Shown piece by piece: positions 1 to 13,511 of a DNA stretch of 64,000 nucleotides; within the stretch, counting starts at the first letter, position 1; each line of letters opens with the position of its first letter. This stretch comes from Brevipalpus yothersi (lineage: Eukaryota > Arthropoda > Arachnida > Trombidiformes > Tenuipalpidae), in contig QZCP01000013.1 in assembly GCA_003956705.1 (NCBI GenBank), forward strand, positions 62,001 to 126,000. The letters run 5' to 3'. A program made the translations under genes and the position numbers. The notes under the pieces are model-generated. The model had not been told where the DNA came from and did not search any database. It saw nothing but the letters and a program-made list of their open reading frames with translations.

Positions 1-200
1 TTCGATTCGGCTTGCAATCGTGTGACAAGTATCATTAAACACATCTGTAGTGAAGGAAAAAGAAGTAATATTATTGATAGCCAAAAAAGCATAACGATGT
101 TATTATCAAGAACGGTAATCGAGAGAGAATGTAAAGAAGAAAGTGTAACGTAAGCCATTCCCAGGTACAAATAACAATCACTGTCAATTAAGGTACTCAC

Positions 201-312
201 TTTGTATAGGTGTGAAATTATTTTGACCACCAAAGCCGTTCTCCATCGTCACTTGCTGCTGTTGCTGTTGATTTTGTGGGTGGTTAGCGTACAAACAATC
301 ACAGTCGTTCAT
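201..312 (-). CDS. Candidate coding exon, gene unrecognised
   Basis: On the minus strand an ATG at 312 opens 37 codons plus one base that end exactly at a good splice donor (GTGAGT, 200 down to 195). The peptide begins MNDCDC, has a run of six glutamines interrupted once by Asn, and ends with NNFTPIQ. A possible acceptor (TTATTATTAG) lies a few bases upstream of the ATG, so this may be the second exon of a transcript and its first coding one. The rest of the gene would lie left of the window. I do not recognise the family; Gln/Asn-rich starts are common in transcription factors and RNA-binding proteins, but that is only a suggestion. It could also be a chance open frame. Confidence 0.33.
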
Positions 313-598
313 ATTTTTCTAATAATAAAATATATTTATACATATATTTATTCATACAAGTATATTTGTGTGTATAAATATATGCCTCGATTGCTTTTCA
401 CACAAGCAATACACACCGATCGTAGTAGATCGAGAAATAAACAGACACAAATTAATTGAAACAGTAAAGAGAGCGAGAGAGAGAGAGAGTGAAGAGGGAA
501 TCAATGGAATGAGCGAGTATCGAGCAAAAAGCGCACAGTCTTTCACTGCATGAGTCGATCTCTCAATTCCTGGAAATTCGTGAGGTTCCTCCCACTCT

Positions 599-656
<58 letters not shown>

Positions 657-1419
657 GTGTACTTGTCATCGCACTGGGAGGAAGAGGAGAGAAGATTAAC
701 GTGTGTAAGCCGAATCAGTAGAGTCTATGGGTGTTTTATGGGTATTCACATATGCAAGGCAAAGAGGCCTAAGAGAAGGCCTGAAAGAGGGTGAGAGAGA
801 GAGGGAGGGAAAATAGTCTATGGAGGTCAAAAATAACTACTATCCAGTATCACCACGAGCTTGAACAATCTTGTTTTGTACAGCCATCTTTCGAATTTCA
901 GCCTTTCGAAATGATAATCAAGAACATTTAGGTGAAAAGAAATTAGCTATATCGAATCTTAACTTTGCCAACGGACAATTGGAGTGATGGGTGGGGAAAA
1001 AGCTGTTCGCATCGGGAAAACTTGGGAAACAGTGGATTGAAATTATTGAAATTGAGTCATTTTTCAAGAATTTTTATAGAACTTCGAGTTTTCTTAATCA
1101 TTTACAAAAAAATTTACACTGAGCCATTCAGAATTCAGAAAATACCTAATTTTTTTCGTACAGCAAGATCAGCTCGGGCGAAAAGTGCTACAAATCATTC
1201 TTTGCATGACTTGGGCAGCAACTTGAAACGATTGACTGTTCCCACCGATCTAGAGCCGCACTGCTTGACCCTCTATCACGATGAGGGTCTGTCGCATAGA
1301 ACTTGATCGCAGAGATGGACAGTTCTTTTTCTTGTTCTTCTCTTTGAAATTCTAGTCGCAGCTCAAACCGAGTGAGCAATAGTGAAACATGATTGATTTC
1401 TTTCTATACTCAACAGTCC
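313..1419. other. Non-coding stretch, 3' flank of USP34
   Basis: This holds the 3' untranslated region and downstream flank of USP34 and the upstream flank of the candidate exon at its left. It contains a long CT array and smaller GA-rich runs near 475-490 and 790-810. Short open frames on both strands here have no supported splice sites, and I see no convincing gene. Confidence 0.5.
601..652. repeat. (CT)n microsatellite, 52 bp
   Basis: A perfect CT dinucleotide run between the candidate exon at 201-312 and the 3' end of USP34. It creates artificial Ser-Leu and Arg-Glu open frames. Confidence 0.97.
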
Positions 1420-4400
1420 TCAGCTGCTATCGAAAACTTTTGTAAACTCTAACATGGTTTTCTCGAGACGAATTTTCATGATCTCCAAGTTTTCTGTCAA
1501 CATTCCTCTCTCTTCATCTTCAATAGGCGAGTTTTCTCGTGTCTTTCGCTTCTTTTGTGGGGTTTCTGTGTGGATCAAACCAAGAAAAACGTTCATGAAT
1601 ACCATCAATCTCCTCAATGAAACAAAAGATATTCTTACCATGTTCAGTGATGACATCTTCAGATGCTGATAGACCCAAACATTTCTCTCTCAACATGATG
1701 AGAGGATTTTTTACCTCATTGATGAGAGATGCAGCAGGCTCACAATTGATGAGAGAAATTATGACTCGAAAATCCTTCAAATAAGAGAAAGAGTGTCAAA
1801 AGAGAAAATCTTATAAAATGCCAGATAAACTTACCCCAACCAGACTCTTTGCTTCTTTGACCAAGTCAGCTTTTTCCAAGCGGTCCAATAGAGATGAGAT
1901 GATAGATAAGACCTTAACTTTGAAATGTTGATTCATGATCAAGCCGTAAACCTGTAGATAAGATCAGTCACCGATTATGAATCAATTGAATCAATTGAAG
2001 CGAGTGGTGAACTTACCTTTGGTAAACATCGCTTGAAAATTTCATTGACAACATCCTCATTAAGAAAATTACGATCACCAGTCAGTATCATACATATATA
2101 TTCACGAAAGTAATTCGAAGAGGAACAGAGCAAATTGAAGAACTCTTGTCCACCTTTTTCACTGGAGTTTGCGAACTCTAACCACATTTGTGGAAAGAGC
2201 GTAATATGCATTAAAAGTGCTTCGATAGCCACCATCGAACCTGCAAAACAAAAAAAAACCATTTAGCCCACTGTTCAAATGAGATTCAAGCAGGATACTC
2301 ACAAAGCCCCACCAATTCTGGATTAACTATAGTATTTGAGACAGCAATTTTACAAAGATCACAGACAAACTTATAATACGGCAAATAGTACTCTATTATA
2401 GATTTATCATATTCCTCATCAACTCCCAAATCTATTTCGAGCATCTTCGGGTGGAAATGCATCTGAAACACTGGTCTGGGAGGTCGAAGACTGGACTTTG
2501 AGAGAATTGTTCGCTGTCCTCTTCTTGGGAAATAAGGCCCAGCTGAGACTGTGAAAAAAAAACGTTTTCATTAAGTATGAAATAGTCGTCTCAATGGACT
2601 AATCTTACAATTGAGCAGCTGATCTTGGAATGTCAAATGACCCAGTCCAAGCGTTTGTACGACCATCGGGATACATTCTTTCGGATAAACTCTCACTATC
2701 TCCAGAAGGACATCTTAAAAAACATAAGAATGATCAGAGATGATCAGAATTGAAGAATATTTGATAATACTACTTACTCATGCATGAGCTCCTAACTTCG
2801 GGTGGTGTGAATGTATTCATTAAAAGGATGAGTTTTCGAATGACTTCTAGATGATCTTCCCATTTCTGTGCCCATTCAGTCACTTCTGTCTGTTGTGTTG
2901 ATCTAAGAGCTTGGAGAAGGGTGACCAGTATTTTGAGTAGATCAACAATCTCATTCGTAACGTGACAAGCAGTAGCTTCGTGAAACATGAGAAAGAGAGT
3001 GCTGAATGATTGAATTAGAGCTATGATTCCATTGTTCAAGATGACAAATTCACGATCCTCTTCATTCTCCATTAGAATTGTAAGAGCGGTGATCAGTGTT
3101 GTCCAACAGGAACGAGAATCCATTGATGTTAAATACATCTGGAGAGTATTTCTCTTGAAGAGTTTGATGTCTTTCATCTCTTGCTCTGTACTATCAGGAT
3201 AGGTCGTGACAAACAATTTCATCAATTTGAAAAGTTCTGAAACTGCCACTTGATACTGGGTATAGTAGGGTGTTATATTTTTGAAAGCCCACTGAATATT
3301 CTGGTGGAGAGCCAATTGTCTTGTAAATGGCCGGGATTGAGCACAACACAAACGAAGAAGGCCATAATAGGATGGGAGCATCATTCGATTAAACAAAATC
3401 ACATCTTGATCCTCATGATCAGCTAGAATATAGTTGAAAGCTATATTTTTGGTCACATGAGGATTGCTGATAATACATTTTATATTTTCAGGACAGTCTA
3501 TACAAGCTTGATGCCAAAAATAAAGTAAGCTCTGCTTGTTCTGATTGATTGCAATGGCAGGTTCACTTAATTTTGGCTGAAAAAGATCCCAAAGATCATT
3601 GAAGTAGGGGATCAGCATCAACTTTTCTTCTCTACTGACTAGACAGTAGGCCATCACTGCAAAATAAGAGGTGAGCTTACTATGATTGGTGTGCTCCACA
3701 TGATTTTTAGCACTTTTCAATTCTTGTAGAAGGCAAGTGAAAATTTGGCGAATTATTTGGACTGCTTCATTGGTCAGCTCTAGGGAATCCTTATTTTGCA
3801 TCATTAAAGTTCGAGGTGATTTGAAGTAACTCTGTCGAAACAAGTTATTCGGAACCAATGATATGATGAGGAGAGCAGCTGCATTTCGTACACGCTGGTT
3901 ACTGTGAGCTAATAGGAAAATTTCGACCCAGTTCTTCAAGTTAGAGAGGACCAAAGAGTGTGCACTTTTATTTCGGGGAACTTGTGCAGTTAACCATTCC
4001 AAACAGTGATGAGGATTTTGCTCAGCTATCTCCCATATTCTGGGATAGATGAGATTACTAAAAGTTGGCATACCGGATGAATCGGATGGAAGTTCGACTA
4101 GCATGGAGAGAATGCGAAAAAAAGGCTGACTGGTTTCAGGTTGACGGTTAATCGAGTGCAATAACATATTTACAATGGCGCTAGCAGTTGATTCGTTATA
4201 TTTGCAGAGACTGCATATGAGATTAAAACTTTGCCGAAGATTGATGCTATCACGTATTTGACGTTGAAGAAAGGGAAGGCTTTTGCCACCCAACAGCGAT
4301 TCGAGATCAATGCTACTCAAGCCAAGTTGGTTATTTGGTTTGCGACTTTTTTCAATCAAGCTTGAGACAAAGGTAATCATTTTGTCCAAAGATGCTGGCT

Positions 4401-7400
4401 TTGGATATTTGTCAGGTAAACTCATCTGGGCCATGGGATTAGCACCTCGGAAACCTTGGAAAAATATGTTTGGAGATATTTCCTCCTCATCTTCATCATC
4501 TTCGTCCGATAAAATTTCGATGCAATCGCCTGCACCTTTGGAATGACTGAGGTAGAATTGCACAACAATAGATATCGCATTCATCCGGAGAAGAAAGCTG
4601 CTCTCCTCATTTCCCAACTTAGAGAACTCATACAAGAAGCTGAAGTATCCAGTGAGATGTTTGAGATGGGGCTTTGCAGAGTTACCAATATTGCACTCAG
4701 CTAGAGACAGAAGTCGGCGCACAAAACGGGTGACACAATAACCTTTCGATTGGTTCAAATCTTGTTCCGGATCTGATTCAAGAGCATTAAGATAAACCTC
4801 TTTTTGCGCATTTCGTAGGTGAATTATGACTTGAATGACAAGTTGTTGAAACAATTGGCGAACCATGTGATTAGGGCACTTCAAAAGTATTTGAACTGGC
4901 CAGTTGAGATGATCTTTAGCTAATGTATTGATCAGCCACTCACAGGCTTCTTGATTAGAGCTATAAAGTTTGGTCAACAACTCGATCCAATTGGCAATCA
5001 TTGGCTTTTCTCTCGAGTGTATGAAAGTTTCTAAAAGGAAAGAAGTTGCCAGTTGTGTGTTGAGAAGCAGAACTTCTTCCATGTTGAGCAAAGTTTGCGG
5101 AATATAACCACAGACTTGCCACATGAATGTGAAGTAGCTTGGCTCAAAAATGCTTTTATCACGAAGAAAGTTGACATTATCCTGCCATATTGATTGGAGA
5201 ATATCGATATTCAATTCTTTTTCCAAATCAAAATCATCCACCCCTGATACTTTTGTCTCCTTTTCATCGCCCTTGGGCAGTCTCTCATAGAACAACATGT
5301 ACGCACTATTAGTTTTTTCGATTGAAAAGTCCATGTATTTATCATTAACTGAATCATAAGTTTTACTTGTCATTTCTCCTCCAAAACACTCAGCAGCGAT
5401 TTGACTAGGATCGAAAGACTTGACTTCTGCATCGTTGAACATGTACCACTTATCTTGACCTTTGGATTTATCAGGTTCTCTGATGAAACAGTAATAGTGA
5501 CCTCCATCTGCATTACCAGTATGAACAGTTACACCTACTAATTCATATTTAGTAGACTGTTTCTCAGTTTCATTGGCTTCCGTTGCACTTTGCTCCTCTT
5601 TGTCAGGCATGAGATTTTCTTGTAAGTAGGCTGACATGTCGAGGCGTAGAGGAAAAGAGAAATATGTGTTGACTTTTTCTTTTGTTTGGGCGGGCATATT
5701 GTAGGTATATCTCATGGTGTTGAAGCTCAAAATATGTGGCAACTTTTCAATGCAAACTCTTTTCTCAGCTCTAACTTTCTTCTCACATTCCCCACAAGTA
5801 TACATGTTATCCCCTTCTAAGGTGTCTTTAACGGTCAATTCGTTGAGCGAGTCCCAGATGTGTTTCATATCAGCAACTTTGCACCTCAAAGTGTAGAATT
5901 CCTCTTTTGTTCGGCTAATGTGCGGACAATCAAGGGAAACAACATTGTTGGACAAGGTTCCTGCGAAAAGACTTTTCACAGTATCTTTCAGCTGAGGAGA
6001 CATCTCTTCCAGTTTGCTGATAAGGTCGGTGAAGAACTCAGTCATATCTTTCTGTTCATCGGTGTTCAAAGGTTGACTATTCATGGTGTAAACTTTGCAG
6101 AATCCTTTTGGATTGTAGGCTTTTCTCTCACTCTCGAGAAGATGAGCGAACATAAGCTTCAATTCTTTCAAAATAGGACCATGCTTCGTTCCATCGGTTA
6201 CTTTCGTTGAAAGGATAGCATTTCGAACCCGAGGAAACATGAATAGATGTTGCACACAGGAAGCCATATAACAAGTGGCACCCAAATTCAATAGTCCAAC
6301 ATATCCACACTCTGACCTGCATCCATCATGAGGCCAATAATCCCATGGATAAGCTGAATGGGAAGATGGTTTATGTTGCTTAAGGAGCAACTCAAGTAGA
6401 GTAACAAGATTGGTTTGGCAACTCTTAGTAAGCTCAGCGAGAAGTTCGAAAGCCGAGAGTCGGATTTGCTGAGTCTTACACTTTGGCAGAGATCTATCTT
6501 TTTGATTTGGTGTGGCAAATAGTAAATCAAAAACAGATCCTAAAAATTGGTTTCCCTCATCAGAATATTTAAAAGGTGGATTTTGCTTTAGAGTGACTGT
6601 CATTAGGCACAAAAGTCCACGGAGACCTTCGTCTTCGACCTTACTGAAGCGTGATTCGCGAACTTCTCTGTTCTTGATCACATCAGCCATGTAATAACAG
6701 AGATTATTGAGATCGTTCATCATACTTGAACGGCTCTCGCCCTCCAAGGAATCGACGAGACGACAAACTAGCCAAAAATAATCTTGACATCCGGGACCAA
6801 AAGACTCTTTTTCAATCATCGAGTTTGACTCATAATGATTGTTCAATGATGCACTCATTTCTTGAGCCTCTGGGAGAAAATTAAGAAGAGCGCTGAGCAT
6901 TTTAGGTATGAATACATGTCCACTTTTTTTGGATGTTGTTGCACCGAGACACATTCTGTGAAAACCAGAACAAGCCTCTCGTCTGACGGTGGGATCAGGA
7001 TCGAGTAGAATGAGTTTCTTGAGTAGTGAATTAAAATTAGGATATTCAAAGAGTGAAAACTTTATCCTCGGGTCAGAGAATGCCCATGATATGAAGAATT
7101 GAAGGGTATTATGAATAACTTGAGCTCTACCCCAAAGATAGGTGAGATAGTTGCTAGGCTCATGCTTTGCTGAAACCGTTTCGTTGAGAACAGTGAACAA
7201 AACTCGGAGCACTGAGTCAGTTTCGCTCAGCATTTCTAATAATTTAGAGTTGAATTGATGCACTAACAATTTTTCGGCACTAACCTTGCGGTTTCGTTTT
7301 CGCTTTCCGCACACATCACCCAAGCTCAAAGAAGTTTCAGGTGTGCTTTTTTCATTCTTGGAATCTTTTGGGAGAGGGTCGATACCGAATTGGTAAATGA

Positions 7401-10400
7401 GATGGAGTAGAGAGGCGAGACAATCTTGTTTCCAATCGTTCCATGAATCTGATTCTTTTTGTTGCAAAACACCAGAAACAAACACATCGAACAATCGTTG
7501 CAATCCAACACACTCGATGAAATTTTGAGCCCATCCATTTTCCTCGTATTTGGATGTTCTTTGAAGCCACTCAACGATTTGTACAGAGTAAATTAATTTC
7601 TGTGGGCTATTCAGACTCAGTAAACCATTAAAATGGAGGGAAATATTTTGACAAGAGTCGCCAGACTCTCCTTTGACAGTCAAACTCTTAAATGATTGCA
7701 ACAGGTCAGGAGAAGTTGGCAAGATATTAATGATCTCCCAGACTTGACGAGAGAGCACTTGAGCACGCGGCGAAGGTGAAACAATAGAGCTCAAAAGTTG
7801 CATTAAACTGAAAAGTTGCTCGAAATAGTTTGACTGAAGAAGTGAGATGAGAGGAAGACGATCTTTAGGTGGAGGAGGAAGGAGAGATGCTGGAAAAACA
7901 GAGTCTCTCAATTTTCTCGGAGCTCTAGCTGCACCGATGGAAACATATACGAGCTGATTATCTTTGAAACCTACTTCGGAAAGGGTTTTCTCGTCTATAT
8001 CGTGGGTCAACTCCTGTCCTTGCGATAGTAAGCGTAAAGTACCGTCGAACGGATTTTCCGTATCTTTTTCATCATCATTATTCTTGAACTTTCGGAAAAC
8101 TGATGAAAACCAATAATGAACCTCAGCTCTTAACTCACCTACATAGTCATTCACGTGCATTTCGAAGCTTGTTTTCTCACTATTGGCTCCTGGATGACAA
8201 CAAATAACTTTTATCAACTGCTGGCTTCGTTCGCTACACTTATCTCGGTGGCTAGTGACTGAAACTTCACCGGTCAGATGATAAAGGCGTAAATGAAATG
8301 AGTATCGACACCGGAAAGCTTCTAGATGGGTTCGTAGAAGGATGAGAGCTCTTTGAATGATGATTAGATTCTTTTCTTCGTCATCTTGTAGGGAGGATGT
8401 TGATGAATTAAGGTAATCCATGCACTTATGGATGAACTCTTGCTCTTTCTCAAGCCCAGACGATGGGGAATGAACATAGAAGCTATTGAGATTTCGTATT
8501 GCAGCCATACTGACATCAGTATTAGATGCTAGAAGGGCAATATCCCAAAACTTTTTCATTGCAACATCAGTCAAATCATCTTCAGCAACAGATTGATTAA
8601 GCACAAAACCGAAGAGTTGTTGTAAAAATTCCAGGGTGACCATGGAGAAGTTGTCAGGAACTAAAGTTGGAATTTTTTCTCGCAGTATATACTGTAGCAT
8701 CTCCGGTCCTAGGGCATGATGTTGTCGGGTGCGAACTTGATTCAATAACCAATTGAATAATTCATCACTGCAGTCTCTATCACAGGCAAGGCAGTCCCAA
8801 AGCGTGTCAACCTGCTCCCGATTCAATCTGAAGTTGTCTGAAGAGCCGGCATAAGAGAAAACAAAAGTCAAGAAATGAAGCCTTGATTGTATTTGCTCAG
8901 TATGTGTATAGAGTCCTCGAGATTCAGAGTTATCTCCTTTTTCCTTGTAAAGAACAAGATTAGCGAAAAAATGTTTCAACATTTGTCTCTCCCGGTCAGC
9001 CCACATTGTGATGGAATGGGTATCCATGCCTCCACGATATTGTTGAAAAGAAATAAAAAGCTTGGGTAGAAGCCTAAGTGAAACTATGACGGAAAGATTT
9101 TTGGCCAAGTTTTCTAGACATCCCTCAATGAATTTCATTCTGATCCGGCGATCAGCTATCCAGCAGATGAGGTTGCACAAAGTTTTTTCACATTCATTCG
9201 AAAGACCATCAGGAAGCTGACTAATGCAATTGTCTTGTAAGAGATCCCAGAGAATAGTATGACCAGGTTTACAGGCATTTTCGATCGTGAATTTGGACAA
9301 CTCATCATGTACTTGCTCATTTGTTTCCGAAACAGAAGCTTGGTCTTGAAAGCTACGTGAATGTATGCAAGCAATGCTGGCAAGTTTTTGAGCTGCAGAA
9401 TTTTTTAAGATATGTCTTGGAACATAAAAATTCTTCAATTTCTGAATATCTATATCTAGATATGAGCTGGAATCTTCACCATCGAAATCAGCCATATTCT
9501 TTTGAGATGATTGACTAACTTGAGAACTGTTGCTATTGCTGTTATCATCACTCAATAAGTTATCTCCTTCCGAATTGGACATCGCAATCTGGTCGGGCAT
9601 CACACTATCCTTAACGAGTTGAGGCAAGATATTGTCATCAGAGTAAACTTCATTCATTTTGGATACATGAGATGAGCCCAGTGGGGTTATTGAGGAACCT
9701 TGATCATTCAGCTGTTGGAGAGGAAATATTGACGCTTTACTCTTGTCGATTGGAGACATTAGTCTAGGTCTCTGAAGAGAAATTTTCTCCATCAACAGAG
9801 AAGAATCTTCATCTTCTGAATCACTTTCTTTTTTACCGGATTCGATGGCTGATCCATAATCATTCTCCTTGATCACTTGAATTGTTTTCAGCACTCTCTT
9901 AACAGATCTTGCGGTTAGTTCTCTAGAATCAATGCCTTCATCCGAACTTTGACTACCACAGCTCGTTTGATGACTGTCGAGAGCAAGCATTTCTTTAACC
10001 CTGTCTTTGGTTTGAGGCAATTTAAAAGGGAGCGGTTCAAAATCAATATCATCATCTTCTTCACTTCCTTCCAGACTTGGACTCGAACTACTCTGATCAT
10101 CATGACGGCGATCAATGGGTGATGCAGGGAGGAGAGTGAAAATTGGACTTTTCACTAAAGAGAGATCGTCAAGATTACAAGGATCCCTGGTAAATGATGA
10201 GGGTTCCGAAAGATTGAGTGACTTGGTCCATATATACTTTAACAAACAAGAGGAGAGCAGTAGAGTGTGTTCGGTGTGATCTTTTAGATCCAGAAGGCGA
10301 ATCAATGAATAGAGATGTAAAACAGCATCGATGTTCATATTTTTGATCAATGGAGTTAGAATGTCGAAAACTTGACGACTGCAGTGTTTTAGTCGTGATG

Positions 10401-10746
10401 AGCTCCATATCACATCGATATGTTCTTTAGTTATATGAGAGACTACAAAATTCAAAACAATATGACTCTGTTTGATCACCTCCACATGCAAATTTGGACC
10501 GAATATATGCTCGATAATCTTGTTCTCCAATATCCATTCAATAAGCTCTTCACCATCACTCTGTCCACCAATGGCTCCTTCTGATTGACAATAATCATTG
10601 AATAGACATATATAATTGTTGATTTGAGTTATTCCGGCAAGCCTCATGGTTAATGTTGAACTCGTAAATGACTTGAGAGCCTGAGCAAGCCCTTCTTTGT
10701 CGATCACACATCTTGGGTCGAATGATTGATCCTTATTAACAGACAT
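1420..10746 (-). CDS. USP34: Ubiquitin carboxyl-terminal hydrolase 34 (USP34; fly puffyeye type)
   Basis: A giant cysteine-protease deubiquitinase; in vertebrates USP34 stabilises axin in Wnt signalling. I model seven exons: 10746-2778, 2713-2609, 2548-2303, 2240-2017, 1951-1835, 1774-1639, 1565-1420. All junctions are GT-AG and phases close to 2980 aa, against about 3546 in human. The first exon alone is 7.97 kb. A helical-repeat N-terminus with acidic serine-rich stretches is followed by a ubiquitin-like segment near residues 850-940. The catalytic domain starts at GYVGLLNLGATCY, with the nucleophile Cys about 1492, a zinc-ribbon CGEC about 1651 and the catalytic His in GGHYYCF about 1750. 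The long C-terminal arm matches USP34 (for example NIAFNYILADH, SCWTTLI, HEATACHVT) better than USP9X or USP24. The last exon carries a basic KKRK stretch, as vertebrate USP34 does. The start ATG is the first in frame. Confidence 0.95.
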
Positions 10747-11796
10747 AACTTCCCAACGAAGTGGCTGCCTGAGATTCCAACACCCACTGACTCTGTGTCC
10801 CCTACCAACAATTAACTAAATCACGACATTTATCAGTCATTTAGTCATTTAGTTGCCAGTGGAATCCAATGGAAATCAACAAAACTAACACTTTTACCAG
10901 GCTTCATGTATACACACACTTTATGTTCATAGAGATGCTTGCTATGTTGGCGAATCTATCTTGTACATATTGCTGCGGTTTTGTGTTGCTTCTTCAAGCT
11001 CCTTCTGGAGGCGACCAGCTGAACTGGGGCCCAAAATTTTGGCAAAATTTTTTTCCTCTCTTTTGCCCTCTCTTGCCCTCTCTTGCCCTTTCTTTTGCCC
11101 TCTGGCCAATTCTTCTACCTGGATAACATAGACCTTCCCGCAGGCCATCGAGAATCATAGGTCAGAGGTGTTTGTGGGAATTGGTCATTTTTTTCCGGCT
11201 TGCGGAGAGGTGTACTAACAGTTTGGCTAGCTCGAGGCGACGGCTTGAAAAACTTTCGCTGAGCTGTTAATTGTGACGAATTTTAAGGTTATCTAAATCT
11301 CTTACCAACTGACAAAGCGGGATTAAGGTCTGAGATGATTGTCGATTTAGATTGATACTGATTATTGAGATCTTGAAGATGAGTTGAAAAATTTTTTACC
11401 AACTTTCGTGTGTGTGAGTGTGTTTAGGGTAGAATAAGTGTTTTCCGGAGGTAAGTTTTCCTACCGACAGCATTATTCATTATTCATCCTCACCTTCTTA
11501 TAGAGTCATAGGCACCTTGTATGTAACGAGATATCCTCTTCCTATTATTTGACCGGAATCGAAACGAATGCGGAGATTTTGCTGCTAGGTTAGTAGGGAA
11601 AATTGTCTTGCAGCACTAAGGAATGCACTGCTTTCAGCTCGAAAATTTTTTCAACCTATTCGTCTCCAGCATTCTTCAGGACACAGAGCTAAGTTTTCGA
11701 GGACGTTGCAAATCGTTTCATTGAGGAGCCGATTGGTCAACTTTTCCCTTCCCAAATGAATCATAATTTGACAACATTTCAATCGAATAATTGACT

Positions 11797-11810
11797 TTTA
11801 TTTGTTTATT
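11797..11810 (-). terminator. Candidate poly(A) signals for calcyphosin
   Basis: Two AATAAA hexamers on the minus strand (TTTATT at 11797-11802 and 11805-11810), about 420 bases past the calcyphosin stop. If used, the GA array at 11992-12055 lies inside the 3' untranslated region and reads as (UC)n in the mRNA. Confidence 0.5.
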
Positions 11811-11988
11811 TAGTGTTTCACAACAGCTTGATGTGATAACATACAGAAGCAATCAATGAAGAAAATTTGATTGAAATTCACTCTGTCAAAGCCAGAAGAA
11901 TATTTTAGAGCTATCTGGAGCTGCTCAATGAATCAGCCTAAGAAGAAGGATAATCTTTTCTCATTAGCCTAGACTATAAGAGATAACT

Positions 11989-11991
<3 letters not shown>

Positions 11992-12055
<64 letters not shown>
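11992..12055. repeat. (GA)n microsatellite, 64 bp
   Basis: A near-perfect GA run, about 170 bases past the calcyphosin stop codon and probably transcribed as part of its 3' untranslated region. It is the last long array before a 23 kb stretch without any. Confidence 0.97.
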
Positions 12056-12059
<4 letters not shown>

Positions 12060-12225
12060 CAACAATTCGATAAAATAACATAGATAAGTTGTGATTACTT
12101 CAACTCTCGTTACTTATTGGTTCTATTCCTATCATAACAGGATTTGCTCATGGAAGTTACGATTTTATGTAAAGATTTCTGCATTCCAAACTTTTGTTTC
12201 GTACAATAGATTCGACTTGACTTTA

Positions 12226-13147
12226 TCATAGTTTCCAAGCTTGTCTCATCATGAGATCGAAATACATATCATTGTCAACCGAAGCGCTCAGTCCTGAATA
12301 ATAATCAATGAACTCTTCCTTGGTAATCTGTGGAATTCTCAAATTATAAGAATCTCCAGCTACAATCAAAAAATTATAAAAACTTACCACTCCATCGACA
12401 GTACCTCCTTGCTCGAATTTGGCCAGAAAGTCTTTCAGAATCTCTTCTTCTGTACGCTTTCCATTCAAGAAATCAGGATGATTATGAACATTATAATGGT
12501 GTTTTAGGTCATCAATTTCAATTTTCCCATCTTTTGTTGCATCCAATTTGGTGAACGCTAAGTCAATCAAACGAAGTCTATGTTGATTTAGTGGTGGCTT
12601 TAGGATTTGAGGGACAAGAACGAAGAGATAAATACAGAAACATACATCAGAACATCAAAAACTTGCAAATCGTTGCATGGAAAAGTTCTACTCACCCTGA
12701 TTGCTCGCAAAAATTCATTATAATCAACTGAGCCAGAATTATCTGCATCGAATCGAACAAAAAGTTCACTCATTTCTTCATCAGTGAGATTCAATCCACA
12801 TTCTCTAACTCCTTGAATAAACTCATCCAACTTCAATGAGCCACTTGCATCATTATCAAATCTTCTGAAAACTCTGTGAAATCCACACCGAAATTCGATC
12901 AGATAGTTTCATGAATTCTACAAGACCTTAATAATTACCTGCCAAATTCCAAGATTCCCGTTGCTCCTCTTGCCAGACACGCAAGCCTAAGAAAAAAAAT
13001 GGATTTCTAGTTGTTTTCAATCCCTGAACCTCAACCAAAAACTTACCTTATTCTTTCAACTGGATCTTTGGTAGTTTGAAGAAGACGATTTGCTTGCTCA
13101 GACATCCGATTTTCATTACGAGTTTGTGCCGAAGGTGGACGAAACAT
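12226..13147 (-). CDS. CAPSL: Calcyphosin-like EF-hand calcium-binding protein
   Basis: A small cytosolic calcium sensor of the calcyphosin family. Exons: 13147-13047, 12986-12939, 12873-12696, 12597-12388, 12327-12226; the coding length closes to 212 aa, close to vertebrate calcyphosins. EF-hand 1 (FDNDASGSLKLDEF) and EF-hand 2 (FDADNSGSVDYNEF) have full acidic loops. EF-hand 3 (LDATKDGKIEIDDL) has Asp at loop position 12. EF-hand 4 (EQGGTVDGVITKEEF) is degenerate. The end, YFDLMMRQAWKL, is a family signature. The ATG exon is preceded by an acceptor (CAG, 13153-13151), so there is at least one upstream non-coding exon. Candidate donors for it lie near 13346 and 14156; neither joins in frame with upstream open frames. 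Start at MFRPPS chosen as the first ATG; the next Met is MSEQAN at residue 15. Confidence 0.93.
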
Positions 13148-13511
13148 GACCTGAAAGTTATAAAAACCCCAAAAATAAGTAGAAATCGCAAAAACCTCAT
13201 GACAAAACTTTTGCTCAGCACTAGTTGAGTATGATCAATTTTTACAAAAATTCCATCACAAACTCAAGGATATCTCATAGATGAGAATCCACAGGTTGTT
13301 GTTTGTGTGAGAGAATCACTTCGATGAAAAAGGGGGAAAACTCACCACCACAATGAAAAAACTGTAAGTCTCGGAGAGAATTCAAGAGGCAGGGGATAAA
13401 GATAGGAATTCCAAAAGATAAGATGAGATAATATACCGATAATACTGAAATCGCAATAGACTGAAAACAACTATTCAACTCAAAATACGAACAAAATTGA
13501 GCATTTGATAA

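Larger units (their letters stand above)
10747..12225. other. Intergenic: USP34 upstream region and calcyphosin 3' end
   Basis: Contains the USP34 5' region, an imperfect tandem of a TTGCCCTCTC-like unit at about 11058-11102, and towards the right the probable 3' untranslated region of calcyphosin, with its poly(A) signals and a GA array. No coding exon can be supported. Confidence 0.6.

Noticed and set aside
840..913. Minus-strand frame reading AEIRKMAVQNKIVQARGDTG before a stop, looks protein-like
   Set aside because: Only a poor acceptor upstream and no matching exon to join; too short to support.
1188..1379. Minus-strand frame (63 codons) just past the USP34 stop
   Set aside because: Lies in the presumed 3' untranslated region, has no splice sites and no known motif.
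4283..9518. Several plus-strand frames opposite USP34 (4283, 5860, 9321)
   Set aside because: Antisense shadows of a strongly supported coding exon.
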